A stretch of DNA of 41,576 nt from an uncultured Oscillospiraceae bacterium (GTDB lineage Bacteria; Bacillota; Clostridia; Oscillospirales; Acutalibacteraceae). Shown here piece after piece: positions 8,027-15,402 of the stretch. Each line of letters starts with the position of its first letter. Position 1 is the stretch's first letter. The DNA is taken from the NCBI GenBank assembly GCA_900540305.1, contig UQFL01000012.1:1-41576 (forward strand). Reading direction: 5' to 3'. The notes under the pieces are model-generated. The model did not search any database, was not told the DNA's origin, and was given only the letters and a program-made list of their open reading frames with translations. The position numbers and the translations under genes are program-made.

Positions 8027-8614
8027 ATGAAAATATGTATTTTCGGCGCTTCAAGCGACTATATAGATAAAAAATTCTCAGACAGCGCATATAACCTTGC
8101 CGCAAAAATGGCAAAAAGAGGTCATTCTCTTGTTTTCGGTGGCGGCGGAAGCGGCGTTATGGGCGCAAGCGCAAGAGGTTTTTATGATAACGGCGGTCAT
8201 ATTTTAGGCGTGGCCCCGAAATTTATGACGCAGTATAACATCTTTTTTAAAAACTGCACAGATTTCAAACTTACCGAAACTATGGCTGAGAGAAAAGCGT
8301 ATATGGAAGAACAGGCGGACTGTTTTGTTGTTGCACCCGGCGGAATAGGAACATATGAGGAATTTTTTGAGGTCTACACCTTAAAACAGCTTGCAAGGCA
8401 CTCAAAAGCAATTGTAATTTTCAACCCATACGGCTATTATGACAAGATGATAGAAATGCTTCGTCATACCGTTTCTGAAAGATTTCTTGAAAAAACATCG
8501 TTTGATCTTATAAGCGTTTTTGATAATGACGACGCCCTTATTGATTATCTTGAAAACTACAAAGGCGTTGAAACAAATGTTATTGAAACAAGATACGGCT
8601 TTAAAAATAACTGA
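8027..8614 (+). CDS. LOG-family protein (cytokinin riboside 5'-monophosphate phosphoribohydrolase type)
   Basis: A 195-residue Rossmann-like protein of the LOG / lysine-decarboxylase-like family. Members hydrolyse N6-modified AMP, and some bacterial ones other nucleoside monophosphates, to base and ribose-5-phosphate. The signature PGGIGTYEE spans 104-112, preceded by FGGGGSGVMGASARG (37-51) and the Arg-Lys pair in ETMAERKAY (R89, K90). It is read alone from its own promoter, divergent from uxaC, and followed by a terminator, so it is a single-gene unit. The name 'lysine decarboxylase' found in databases is misleading for this family. The true bacterial substrate cannot be told from sequence. 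Confidence 0.88.
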   Translation: MKICIFGASSDYIDKKFSDSAYNLAAKMAKRGHSLVFGGGGSGVMGASARGFYDNGGHILGVAPKFMTQYNIFFKNCTDFKLTETMAERKAYMEEQADCFVVAPGGIGTYEEFFEVYTLKQLARHSKAIVIFNPYGYYDKMIEMLRHTVSERFLEKTSFDLISVFDNDDALIDYLENYKGVETNVIETRYGFKNN

Positions 8615-8624
8615 TAAACATTCG

Positions 8625-8658
8625 TAAACAGCAGATTTTTGTCTGCTGTTTATTTTTT
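8625..8658 (+). terminator. terminator of the LOG-family gene
   Basis: TAAACAGCAGA (8625-8635) pairs with TCTGCTGTTTA (8642-8652), followed by a T run. It starts 10 bases after the stop codon. Confidence 0.9.
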
Positions 8659-8695
8659 GTTTCCGTTTAATGATATTAAGTTTCCGATTTTTGAA

Positions 8696-8724
8696 TTGTT
8701 GGCATATTTTTATTGTGATAAAAT
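8696..8724 (+). promoter_or_regulatory. possible extended -10 promoter of the GH18 gene
   Basis: A weak -35 TTGTTG (8696-8701), 17 bp, and TAAAAT (8719-8724) preceded by TGA, an extended -10 element. It is 42 bp before the GH18 start; the -35 matches only half the consensus. Confidence 0.45.
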
Positions 8725-8766
8725 TAAAATAGATATATCAAATGCCATTGAAAGAAGGAGACTTTT

Positions 8767-10758
8767 ATGAAAGCGATTAAAAAAATAGCAGAAGCGGTAA
8801 ATTCCCGTTCAGGGTCGTTTATATTTTTTACATTGGCTTTGTCGGCATTTACATTTTTTTACAGCAGTGACTGGGCATACGGATTTATAATTGAGTTATA
8901 TCCGCTCGGAAACGGTTTTATAACGCTTATGTTCTGCCTCACAGGCGCAGCGGCGTTGGTTTCCCTGATTTCAATAATCATAAACGCATTTTCAAAAGAC
9001 AGAAAGCAAATCAGAGGCATAAAAATATTCAATGCAATACATATAATCTTTGCAATAATAGGAATAATTGCTTTTATTTACACCTTTGCATTGCTGTTTG
9101 GATTGGATAAAGGCATTACGGCAAGCGGATTTCAAAACGGATTTAGCAGTTTATTGCCAAACATAGGCTATTGGGGCACCGCTGTTGCGCTTGGACTTGC
9201 GCTCACAGTAGTCAGCGTTCCTAAAAAGGCGGCAAAAGCGCTTATTGCGTGTGTACTTATACTCGCTCTAATAATAAGCCCGATTGCTTTGGCGCAAATA
9301 TCAACGGGGGCTGAAATTGCAAACGCTCCCGAAATGAATATTCAGTCTGAAAATCTTTTGACAGGGGCGAAAATAGTGTACGAAAGTCTTAAAAAAGGAG
9401 AAAAAGCAGACGCTGTTAATCTTCTTGACGACAGTAAAAAATGCTGGACTGCGCAAGACCCACAGCGCACTCCCGAAGAAGGTCATCCTGACGCTAACAA
9501 CAGTTATGTTGAAATTGAGCTTGACGGAGAAAAAACATTCAATACAGCAGTAATTGAAGAGGACGGCAACGAAGCGCAGTATTTCAGGCTTCAGGCGCTT
9601 GTGGGTGACGAATGGACAACAATCTACCAAAGCGAAAAAATACAGGCGCAGAGACTTTGCAGTTTTGACCCCGTAACAACAAGCCGCATAAGACTTTCAA
9701 TAGATAAATTCAGAGACAGCGACACACCCGTAAAGATAAAATCTATTAAGATTTACAACGAGGAAAAAAGAAACGCTGATAATTTTGAGGTTACTGCATA
9801 TCAGAGACTTGACGGAGATGTGCCGACAGAGATTTTAGCACGCGGCGAAGAATATGTTTCAAATTACGCAAGATTTTACGATGTTTACAGCACCATTATC
9901 GTTTTCGGTGCGGTAAGCTGGGATGAAAACGGAAATATGAGTTTCGGTGAGGGCGGAGAAGAAAATTTTGCCCGTCAAATAGAAGCCCTTAAAGAAATAA
10001 TTGCTCACCGTTCTAATCCTGATCACGAAGTTAAACTGATAGTAACAGCGCTTGCTGACGGAACATGGGGCGATGAACACAACGGCGTAAACGCTTATAT
10101 GGGCAAATACTGGGAGTCCATCGCGGACAAAATTGTTGCGTTTGCAGAAAAATATGAATTTGACGGCGTTGACATAGACTGGGAATATCCGCAGACCGCA
10201 GAGGACTGGAAATGCTTTGACAATTTCATTGAACGACTTGATGAGGGGCTGAAAAAAACGAATCCCGATTCCATTCTTTCCTCCGCTCTTTCAGCAGGCA
10301 GTCTTGGACTGAGTAAGGAAACACTCGACAGAATAGACCAAATTCAATTCATGGCTTATGACGGAAAAGATGAGGACGGCTATCAAAGCTCGCTTCAGCA
10401 GGCGCAGGAAGGACTTGCGGACTTTATCAAAAACGGCGCCGATATTACAAAAATCAACATTGGAATTGCTGCTTACGGAAGACCTGTAAACGGTTCGCCA
10501 TACTGGGCTTCGTGGAGAGCTCTTGAAGAAGCGAATTACTGGGACAACAAGTATTACAATGTTCACGATGCGGGTCAGGTTTACGAAGGAACATTCTGTT
10601 CCCCCGCACTTGCAGGTGACAAAACTGCCTATGCCCTGCTTACAGGATGCGGCGGTGTTATGGTATTCAGAGTGGCGTGCGACAAAACGATGGATGACCC
10701 AAACAGCGTTTCATGCGGAATTGAAAACGCACTCCAAAGATATTTCAACGAGTGGTAA
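8767..10758 (+). CDS. membrane-anchored GH18 glycoside hydrolase with discoidin-like domain
   Basis: A 663-residue protein in three parts. Residues 1-180 carry about five hydrophobic helices (roughly 17-35, 50-74, 88-110, 131-148, 154-175). Residues 195-330 look like an F5/8 type C (discoidin-like) beta-sandwich, a common carbohydrate-binding fold, ending RIRLSIDKF...SIKIY. Residues 334-655 are a GH18 barrel: the DxxDxDxE motif is DGVDIDWE (D466, D469, D471, E473), followed by QIQFMAYDG. GH18 enzymes cleave chitin-type or N-glycan beta-1,4-GlcNAc bonds with Glu as acid, so E473 suggests activity. A multi-helix anchor on a GH18 enzyme is unusual; spore-coat SleL/YaaH-type lysins and endo-beta-N-acetylglucosaminidases are alternatives. 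The ATG has a GAAGGAG site and its own promoter, and a terminator follows. Confidence 0.85.
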   Translation: MKAIKKIAEAVNSRSGSFIFFTLALSAFTFFYSSDWAYGFIIELYPLGNGFITLMFCLTGAAALVSLISIIINAFSKDRKQIRGIKIFNAIHIIFAIIGIIAFIYTFALLFGLDKGITASGFQNGFSSLLPNIGYWGTAVALGLALTVVSVPKKAAKALIACVLILALIISPIALAQISTGAEIANAPEMNIQSENLLTGAKIVYESLKKGEKADAVNLLDDSKKCWTAQDPQRTPEEGHPDANNSYVEIELDGEKTFNTAVIEEDGNEAQYFRLQALVGDEWTTIYQSEKIQAQRLCSFDPVTTSRIRLSIDKFRDSDTPVKIKSIKIYNEEKRNADNFEVTAYQRLDGDVPTEILARGEEYVSNYARFYDVYSTIIVFGAVSWDENGNMSFGEGGEENFARQIEALKEIIAHRSNPDHEVKLIVTALADGTWGDEHNGVNAYMGKYWESIADKIVAFAEKYEFDGVDIDWEYPQTAEDWKCFDNFIERLDEGLKKTNPDSILSSALSAGSLGLSKETLDRIDQIQFMAYDGKDEDGYQSSLQQAQEGLADFIKNGADITKINIGIAAYGRPVNGSPYWASWRALEEANYWDNKYYNVHDAGQVYEGTFCSPALAGDKTAYALLTGCGGVMVFRVACDKTMDDPNSVSCGIENALQRYFNEW

Positions 10759-10802
10759 TATAAAATGACGCTGTACATTATCATTCTAAAATAAAACAGC
10801 AC

Positions 10803-10858
10803 AAAAAGAACCCTGCTCTCGGAAGATTTCACCCTTCCAAGAACGGGGTTTTCATTTT
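10803..10858. terminator. bidirectional terminator between GH18 and DUF2207 genes
   Basis: An imperfect stem pairs AAGAACCC (about 10806-10813) with GGGGTTTTC (about 10845-10853), around an inner GGAAG/CTTCC helix. T and A runs lie on both sides, between converging genes. Confidence 0.7.
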
Positions 10859-10889
10859 AATACTTAGTATATTTAAAACTCTTTTGCGA

Positions 10890-12581
10890 TTACCAGCTTC
10901 CGCCGCCACCGCCGCCTGAGCCGCCGCCTGAGAAACCGCCACCGCCCGAAGAGGAAGTCTGCGGAGCAGAAGTCATTGCCTGCTGACAGCTGCGAAGTGT
11001 ACTGTTCATAAAGCTGAACATCAGCACTCTGTCAAACGCAGAGGTGCCCCTGTACCATTCGGGTGGTTCAAGCGCAATTCCCTCAAATTTTTCCGTAAAC
11101 ACATCGGAAACGCCGAGAACATAGGCATAAGGCAGAATATCATAATAGTACTTAGGATTGTCAAAAACAAGAGTTTCAAGCCTTTCCTTTTCGGCTGTTT
11201 CAAGGAACATTTTAAAGCCCTTTATTTTTTGAAGTGTATCGTGGCCTTTTTCTGTTCTCTTGCGCACGAAGAAAGAAAGGATAAACGCCGCCGCCAAAAC
11301 GGCAATTCCAGCCGCAAATGCGCCGTATCTGTCATTAACACCGAAAGTATTATTATAAATGAATACATCTATAACGACAGAAACAACAACGGATAACCAG
11401 CACAACATTCTCATTTTAAGAGATACATTTGAGAATACCTTTTTGCGGTTTTCAAATGTGTTGTAATTAGCGGCGATTTTATTAAGGTGAACATAGAATT
11501 TCTCTTCAAGGTCATCTTGAGTTACGGAATTTCTGCCGCCTTCAAAAAGCCCGTCAAAGAATATCTTTTTGTTTACATCGTCACCCGAATAAGTTTTCAG
11601 GCGTTCAATAACATAATCGCCTGCAATATATTTTCTGCTGTCGCCCGTATCTCTGATAGCGACATATCCCTCGTTCGCAAGTTCAATCAAAAGAGGTACA
11701 AGGTCCTGATTAGTAACCATTCCCTTGTTCCAGTAAGCAACATCTGCACTGCTCATACCCTTTGGAGGATAGAATTCAACAACCTTTATAATATCCCTGT
11801 CCCTGCCGAATTTTGACCACATAATCAAAACGAAAATAAAGCAAAGCACCGGGATAAGAACAAGCAGAGCAAGTTTTATTGCATGGGCGGTATGATTGAA
11901 ATAAAAATATCCGTCAGGCAATTCAAGTCTTACGGTAAACGCTTCATAAGGCTGTAAATCACGAGTAAGAGAACCGCTTATGTTATTGCCGTTTACATAG
12001 TATTCAATATCATCAGTGCCAGCCGAGCCGTAACTTCCCGTTGAAAAGCCGAGCATATCGCTGTTAAACTCTTTAGGCATATTTATTTCAAAAGAAACAT
12101 TCTGAATATATGTATCCCAGCCCGTACCGATGATATTGAAATAAAGTTCGTCAATACCGTCGTTTACATCTTCACCAAGGGCGTAATTATACGAAATCGT
12201 GTAATGTTTTGGCCCTGTTACTGTTGTATCCTCATCGCCTATCTGAAGCACAAGCTCAGAATTTTCCGTAGAGCGTGAATAGTTTTCGCTGCATTTTACG
12301 GAAGTGATTTTCGCCGTGGTAACAGCCTTTGAGCCGTCCGCATGCTCAACCCTGTTTTTTATGGGGATATATCTCATAATTCCGTGTCGAGGAGAATTGA
12401 AATAAGCGTCAATATCCTCTGTAATCTGAAGAATATTATCCTCAGTTACATTCATTTCAACATGGTATGAAGTGATATAATACGGCTCATTATCATAATC
12501 TGCTGCCTGAGCAGGAAAAGCGCATAAGGCGGTGCAGACAAGAGTTAAAACAAAAACGGTTAATCTTTTTAAAGCTGACAT
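10890..12581 (-). CDS. DUF2207 membrane protein with glycine-rich C-terminus
   Basis: A 563-residue exported membrane protein. A signal peptide (1-27, ending AQA-AD) precedes an extracytoplasmic beta-rich DUF2207 domain (about 30-230, with SPRHGIMRYIPIKNR). A membrane helix follows at about 235-258, then a cytosolic winged-helix-like part (VVEFYPPKGMSSADVAYW) and two more helices (about 395-450). The end is a low-complexity GGGGFSGGGSGGGGGGSW tail, typical of the family. No enzymatic function is established. Its ATG overlaps the lemA stop codon (TAATG), and LemA and DUF2207 proteins are a recurrent pair, so they probably form one envelope complex. Confidence 0.9.
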   Translation of the reverse strand: MSALKRLTVFVLTLVCTALCAFPAQAADYDNEPYYITSYHVEMNVTEDNILQITEDIDAYFNSPRHGIMRYIPIKNRVEHADGSKAVTTAKITSVKCSENYSRSTENSELVLQIGDEDTTVTGPKHYTISYNYALGEDVNDGIDELYFNIIGTGWDTYIQNVSFEINMPKEFNSDMLGFSTGSYGSAGTDDIEYYVNGNNISGSLTRDLQPYEAFTVRLELPDGYFYFNHTAHAIKLALLVLIPVLCFIFVLIMWSKFGRDRDIIKVVEFYPPKGMSSADVAYWNKGMVTNQDLVPLLIELANEGYVAIRDTGDSRKYIAGDYVIERLKTYSGDDVNKKIFFDGLFEGGRNSVTQDDLEEKFYVHLNKIAANYNTFENRKKVFSNVSLKMRMLCWLSVVVSVVIDVFIYNNTFGVNDRYGAFAAGIAVLAAAFILSFFVRKRTEKGHDTLQKIKGFKMFLETAEKERLETLVFDNPKYYYDILPYAYVLGVSDVFTEKFEGIALEPPEWYRGTSAFDRVLMFSFMNSTLRSCQQAMTSAPQTSSSGGGGFSGGGSGGGGGGSW

Positions 12582-13159
12582 TAAAATTCCACCTTTACAG
12601 CTTCTTTTTCGCTTGCGTTTTCAATATTAAACATCTGCTTTTTGCCGAATTTAAACATAGAAGCGATTATGCTTGAAGGGAACATTTCTATCTTGTTGTT
12701 GTAATCCCTAACAACGGCATTATAATATTTTCTGGCATTTGCAATATCCTCTTCCGTCTGCTGAAGCTGAGCGTTTAAATCGAGGAAGTTTTGATTTGCC
12801 TTTAAATCGGGATACTGCTCAGCAAGTACATTTATTGAAGCAAGACCCTTGGCAATTTCGCTGTTTGCGGAAATTTTTTCATCCTCGCTCATATCCGAAT
12901 AACGAACATTTCTTGCAGAAATTACCCTTTCAAGCGTTTCAGCCTCGTGCTTTGCATAGCCCTTAACTGCGGAAACGATGTTTGGGATAAGGTCCCACCT
13001 CTTTTTGAGGTAAACATCCATTGTTGCAAACGCTTCTTCAACAGAATTTTTTCTGCGGATAAGCGAATTATATGTTGTACCAACATATACACCCAAAATT
13101 ATAATTAACAAAACGATTACGGCAACAATTATTACAGCGGCTAATGCACCTGCGCTCAT
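12581..13159 (-). CDS. lemA: LemA family protein
   Basis: LemA-family protein of 192 residues: one N-terminal membrane helix (about 5-26, AAVIIVAVIVLLIIILGVYVG), then a cytosolic helical bundle with the family's YNSLIRRKNSVEEAFATMDVYLKKRWDLIPNIV and the terminal KKQMFNIENA. The start at 13159 is preferred over the ATG two codons upstream, because the AGGAGG site would touch that one but is 7 bases from this one. LemA proteins have no proven biochemical activity. It is co-transcribed with the DUF2207 gene from a putative promoter at 13194-13222. Confidence 0.93.
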   Translation of the reverse strand: MSAGALAAVIIVAVIVLLIIILGVYVGTTYNSLIRRKNSVEEAFATMDVYLKKRWDLIPNIVSAVKGYAKHEAETLERVISARNVRYSDMSEDEKISANSEIAKGLASINVLAEQYPDLKANQNFLDLNAQLQQTEEDIANARKYYNAVVRDYNNKIEMFPSSIIASMFKFGKKQMFNIENASEKEAVKVEF

Positions 13160-13193
13160 AACCATTCCTCCTTTACAATATCATTTCAGCTTT

Positions 13194-13222
13194 ACTTTAC
13201 CATATATAAAATAATTATGCAA
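13194..13222 (-). promoter_or_regulatory. possible promoter of lemA-DUF2207
   Basis: Minus strand TTGCAT (13217-13222), a 17-bp spacer and TAAAGT (13194-13199) with TGG just before it, an extended -10. The leader would be about 28 bases. Confidence 0.45.
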
Positions 13223-13243
13223 TAATATTAAACACCATTAAAA

Positions 13244-13289
13244 GAAAAACTGCCCGACAGCGAAAGCCGCTGCCATGGCAGTTATTTTT
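13244..13289 (-). terminator. terminator of uxuA-uxuB
   Basis: On the minus strand AACTGCC pairs with GGCAGTT around an inner GCAGCGGC/GCTGTC part, and a T run follows toward 13240. It lies directly after the fructuronate reductase stop codon. Confidence 0.8.
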
Positions 13290-13302
13290 ATCAGTATATA
13301 AA

Positions 13303-14151
13303 TTATACACCCGAATAAGCGTTGAATCCACCGTCTACAGGGATGCTTACTCCTGTGATGAATCCACTGTAAGCCTCGTCACAGAGGAAGAGAAGAGTTC
13401 CGTCAAGCTCTTCTGGCTCGCCGAATCTGTTCATAGGTGTTGCGGCAAGAATCTTGCCTGTTCTCTCTGTCGGAGTGCCGTCCTCATTCCAAAGAAGCGC
13501 TTTGTTCTGCTTTGTTGAGAAGAAGCCGGGTGCAATAGCGTTTACACGAATGCCCATAGGAGCAAAGTGAACAGCCATCCACTCCGTAAAGTTCTTAACA
13601 GCTGCCTTAGCAGCAGAATAAGCAGGAATTCTTGTAAGTGGTCTGTATGCGTTCATTGAAGTAACCATAACGATGCAGGAATTTTCCTTTTCAACCATAT
13701 CCTTTGCGAAAACCTGTGTAGGAATAAGAGTTCCAAGGAAGTTGAGGTTGAAAACGAAGCTAATTCCGTTAGGGTCAAGGTCAAAGAAAGTTTTGATATT
13801 TTCGTCTTTCTGAACAAGGTCTATCTTTTCAAGAGTGTCCTTTGTTGTTGTGCCCTTGGGATTGTTTCCGCCTGCGCCGTTGAGAAGAATATCGCAGGTA
13901 CCGAGTTTCTCTGCAATAATATCTCTTGCTTTCTGCATTGATTCAATTTCAAGAACATTGCATCCAACAGCGATAGCCTCGCCGCCGTCAGCATTGATTT
14001 CATCTGCGCAAGCCTGAGCAGCCTGTTCGTTCAAATCGAGGACAGCTACTTTACAGCCCTGCTTTGCAAGAGTTTTTGCAAAAGCGCCGCAAAGAACACC
14101 GCCGCCGCCTGTTACAACAGCTACTCTGCCCTTTAAATTTTCATGTGTCAT
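13303..14151 (-). CDS. uxuB: SDR-type D-fructuronate reductase (D-mannonate oxidoreductase)
   Basis: A 282-residue classical short-chain dehydrogenase: cofactor-binding TGGGGVLCG (14-22), NGAGG (91-95), catalytic S165, Y178 and K182 (YSAAK), and the C-terminal GVSIPVDGGF. Standing directly behind uxuA, it most likely reduces fructuronate to mannonate with NAD(P)H, like the SDR-type enzyme of B. subtilis (YjmF) rather than the unrelated long-chain E. coli UxuB. It lies between UxaC and UxuA in the pathway. The ATG has only a GGAAAGG ribosome site 10 bases away, and that site can be drawn into RNA structures in the 117-base gap before it (14162-14260). A terminator follows. Confidence 0.85.
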   Translation of the reverse strand: MTHENLKGRVAVVTGGGGVLCGAFAKTLAKQGCKVAVLDLNEQAAQACADEINADGGEAIAVGCNVLEIESMQKARDIIAEKLGTCDILLNGAGGNNPKGTTTKDTLEKIDLVQKDENIKTFFDLDPNGISFVFNLNFLGTLIPTQVFAKDMVEKENSCIVMVTSMNAYRPLTRIPAYSAAKAAVKNFTEWMAVHFAPMGIRVNAIAPGFFSTKQNKALLWNEDGTPTERTGKILAATPMNRFGEPEELDGTLLFLCDEAYSGFITGVSIPVDGGFNAYSGV

Positions 14152-14161
14152 AATTTTTCAG

Positions 14162-14260
14162 CCTTTCCGCCCACAAATCAGCTAAAGTAAGTTATATAAT
14201 TCGGCATTGCACGGCGGAAACGCTTGTCCTGCGTGGGCTCAGGAAAACACCGCCTAGCCG
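14162..14260 (-). promoter_or_regulatory. candidate structured RNA (pseudoknot) controlling uxuB translation
   Basis: In the uxuA-uxuB gap the minus-strand RNA can fold into three stacked helices: CGGC/GCCG (14257-14260 with 14202-14205), GGCGG/CCGCC (14250-14254 with 14213-14217) and TCCTG/CAGGA (14240-14244 with 14227-14231). The apical 8-base loop AGCCCACG (14232-14239) is complementary over 6 bases to GTGGGC at 14169-14174, next to the uxuB ribosome site GGAAAGG (14162-14168). A rival 8-bp helix, TTTCCGCC (14213-14220) with GGCGGAAA (14164-14171), would cover that site. Competing folds of this kind resemble a translational riboswitch or protein-binding leader. Only complementarity is seen; no known class was recognised. 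Confidence 0.45.
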
Positions 14261-14268
14261 TTCATATT

Positions 14269-15339
14269 TTATTTTCTGCTTTTTTCAACAGCTTCCCAAA
14301 GTCCGTTCAAATAGCAAACTCCGAGAGCTCTGTCATAAAGACCGTAACCGGGTCTTGCAACCTCGCCCCAAATCATTCTGCCGTGGTCAGGGCGAACATA
14401 ACCGTCAAAGCCTGCTTCCTGAAGCGCTTTAACGATTTCATACATATCAAGAGAACCTGTGCTGCTCTCGTGTGCTGTTTCGTTGAACCACTGGTCATTG
14501 ATAGAAACATTACGAAGATGAGCAAAATAGATGCGCTTGCCGATAACGGGATCTTTGATAATATCAACAAGGTCATTTTTAGGACTTGCACCGAGCGAAC
14601 CTGTGCAAAGAGTAATTCCGTTATACTTGCTGGGCACCATTTCAAGAAGCTTTTTAAGAGCGTCCTTGCCGGTAATAATTCTCGGGAGTCCGAAAATTCC
14701 CCATGGCGGATCGTCCGGATGGATAGCCATTTTAACATCGCATTCCTCGCAAACGGGCATAATAGCTTCAAGAAAGTATTTAAGGTTTGCCCAAAGGTCA
14801 TCGGCAGTAACACCCTTGTACTTTTCAAAAAGCTCTTTGATTTCGCCCATACGCTCAGGTTCCCAGCCGGGCATAGCGTAACCGTTTGAATTGTCGTCAA
14901 TTTCCTTGAACATATCCTCGGGTGATTTGCCCTCTACCTGTTTGCCGTCATAGCAAAGGCAGGTTGAGCCGTCCGCAAGCGGCATATAAAGGTCTGTTCT
15001 AGTCCAGTCAAAAACGGGCATAAAGTTGTAGCAAATACATTTTACGCCAACTTTTGCAAGGTTTCTGATTGATGTTTTATAATTTTCAATCAGCTTATCG
15101 CGGCTTGGAAGACCGATTTTAATATCTTCGTGCACATTTACACTTTCAATACATTCCATTGAAAGTCCTGCAGCAGTAATTTCGTCGTACATTGCCTGCA
15201 CACGGTCCATTGTCCACGGTTCACCCGCAGGCAGGTCGTGAAGCGCAGGAACAACTCCCACAACATTCGGTATCTGCTTTATCTGCTCAAGCGAGATAGT
15301 ATCAAGCTTATTACCGAACCAGCGAAAGGTCATTTGCAT
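14269..15339 (-). CDS. uxuA: D-mannonate dehydratase
   Basis: UxuA-family mannonate dehydratase, removing water from D-mannonate to give 2-keto-3-deoxygluconate, the KdgK substrate. The 356 residues form a xylose-isomerase-like barrel with family blocks CYNFMPVFDWTRTDL, MAIHPDDPPWGIFGLPRI, TLCTGSLGA (metal-site Cys) and RPDHGRMIWGE followed by RPGYGLYDRALG. The ATG at 15339 has AGGAGG 8 bases upstream. It is transcribed from a strong promoter at 15371-15399 together with the SDR reductase, about 6.4 kb from uxaC-kdgK-eda. The two clusters together complete glucuronate catabolism. Confidence 0.96.
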   Translation of the reverse strand: MQMTFRWFGNKLDTISLEQIKQIPNVVGVVPALHDLPAGEPWTMDRVQAMYDEITAAGLSMECIESVNVHEDIKIGLPSRDKLIENYKTSIRNLAKVGVKCICYNFMPVFDWTRTDLYMPLADGSTCLCYDGKQVEGKSPEDMFKEIDDNSNGYAMPGWEPERMGEIKELFEKYKGVTADDLWANLKYFLEAIMPVCEECDVKMAIHPDDPPWGIFGLPRIITGKDALKKLLEMVPSKYNGITLCTGSLGASPKNDLVDIIKDPVIGKRIYFAHLRNVSINDQWFNETAHESSTGSLDMYEIVKALQEAGFDGYVRPDHGRMIWGEVARPGYGLYDRALGVCYLNGLWEAVEKSRK

Positions 15340-15370
15340 AGATTAAACCTCCTGTTATTTTTTCACACCC

Positions 15371-15399
15371 ATTCTATCACACATCATTCGCCGTTTCAA
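15371..15399 (-). promoter_or_regulatory. sigma-A promoter of uxuA-uxuB
   Basis: Minus strand TTGAAA (15394-15399), a 17-bp spacer and TAGAAT (15371-15376) preceded by TGA (extended -10). The start would be near 15364, about 25 bases before the uxuA ATG. Confidence 0.8.
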
Positions 15400-15402
15400 G
15401 TT

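Noticed and set aside
10890..10945. Gly-codon-rich repeat at the end of the DUF2207 gene as a DNA repeat element
   Set aside because: It encodes the glycine-rich tail usual for this family and stays in frame.
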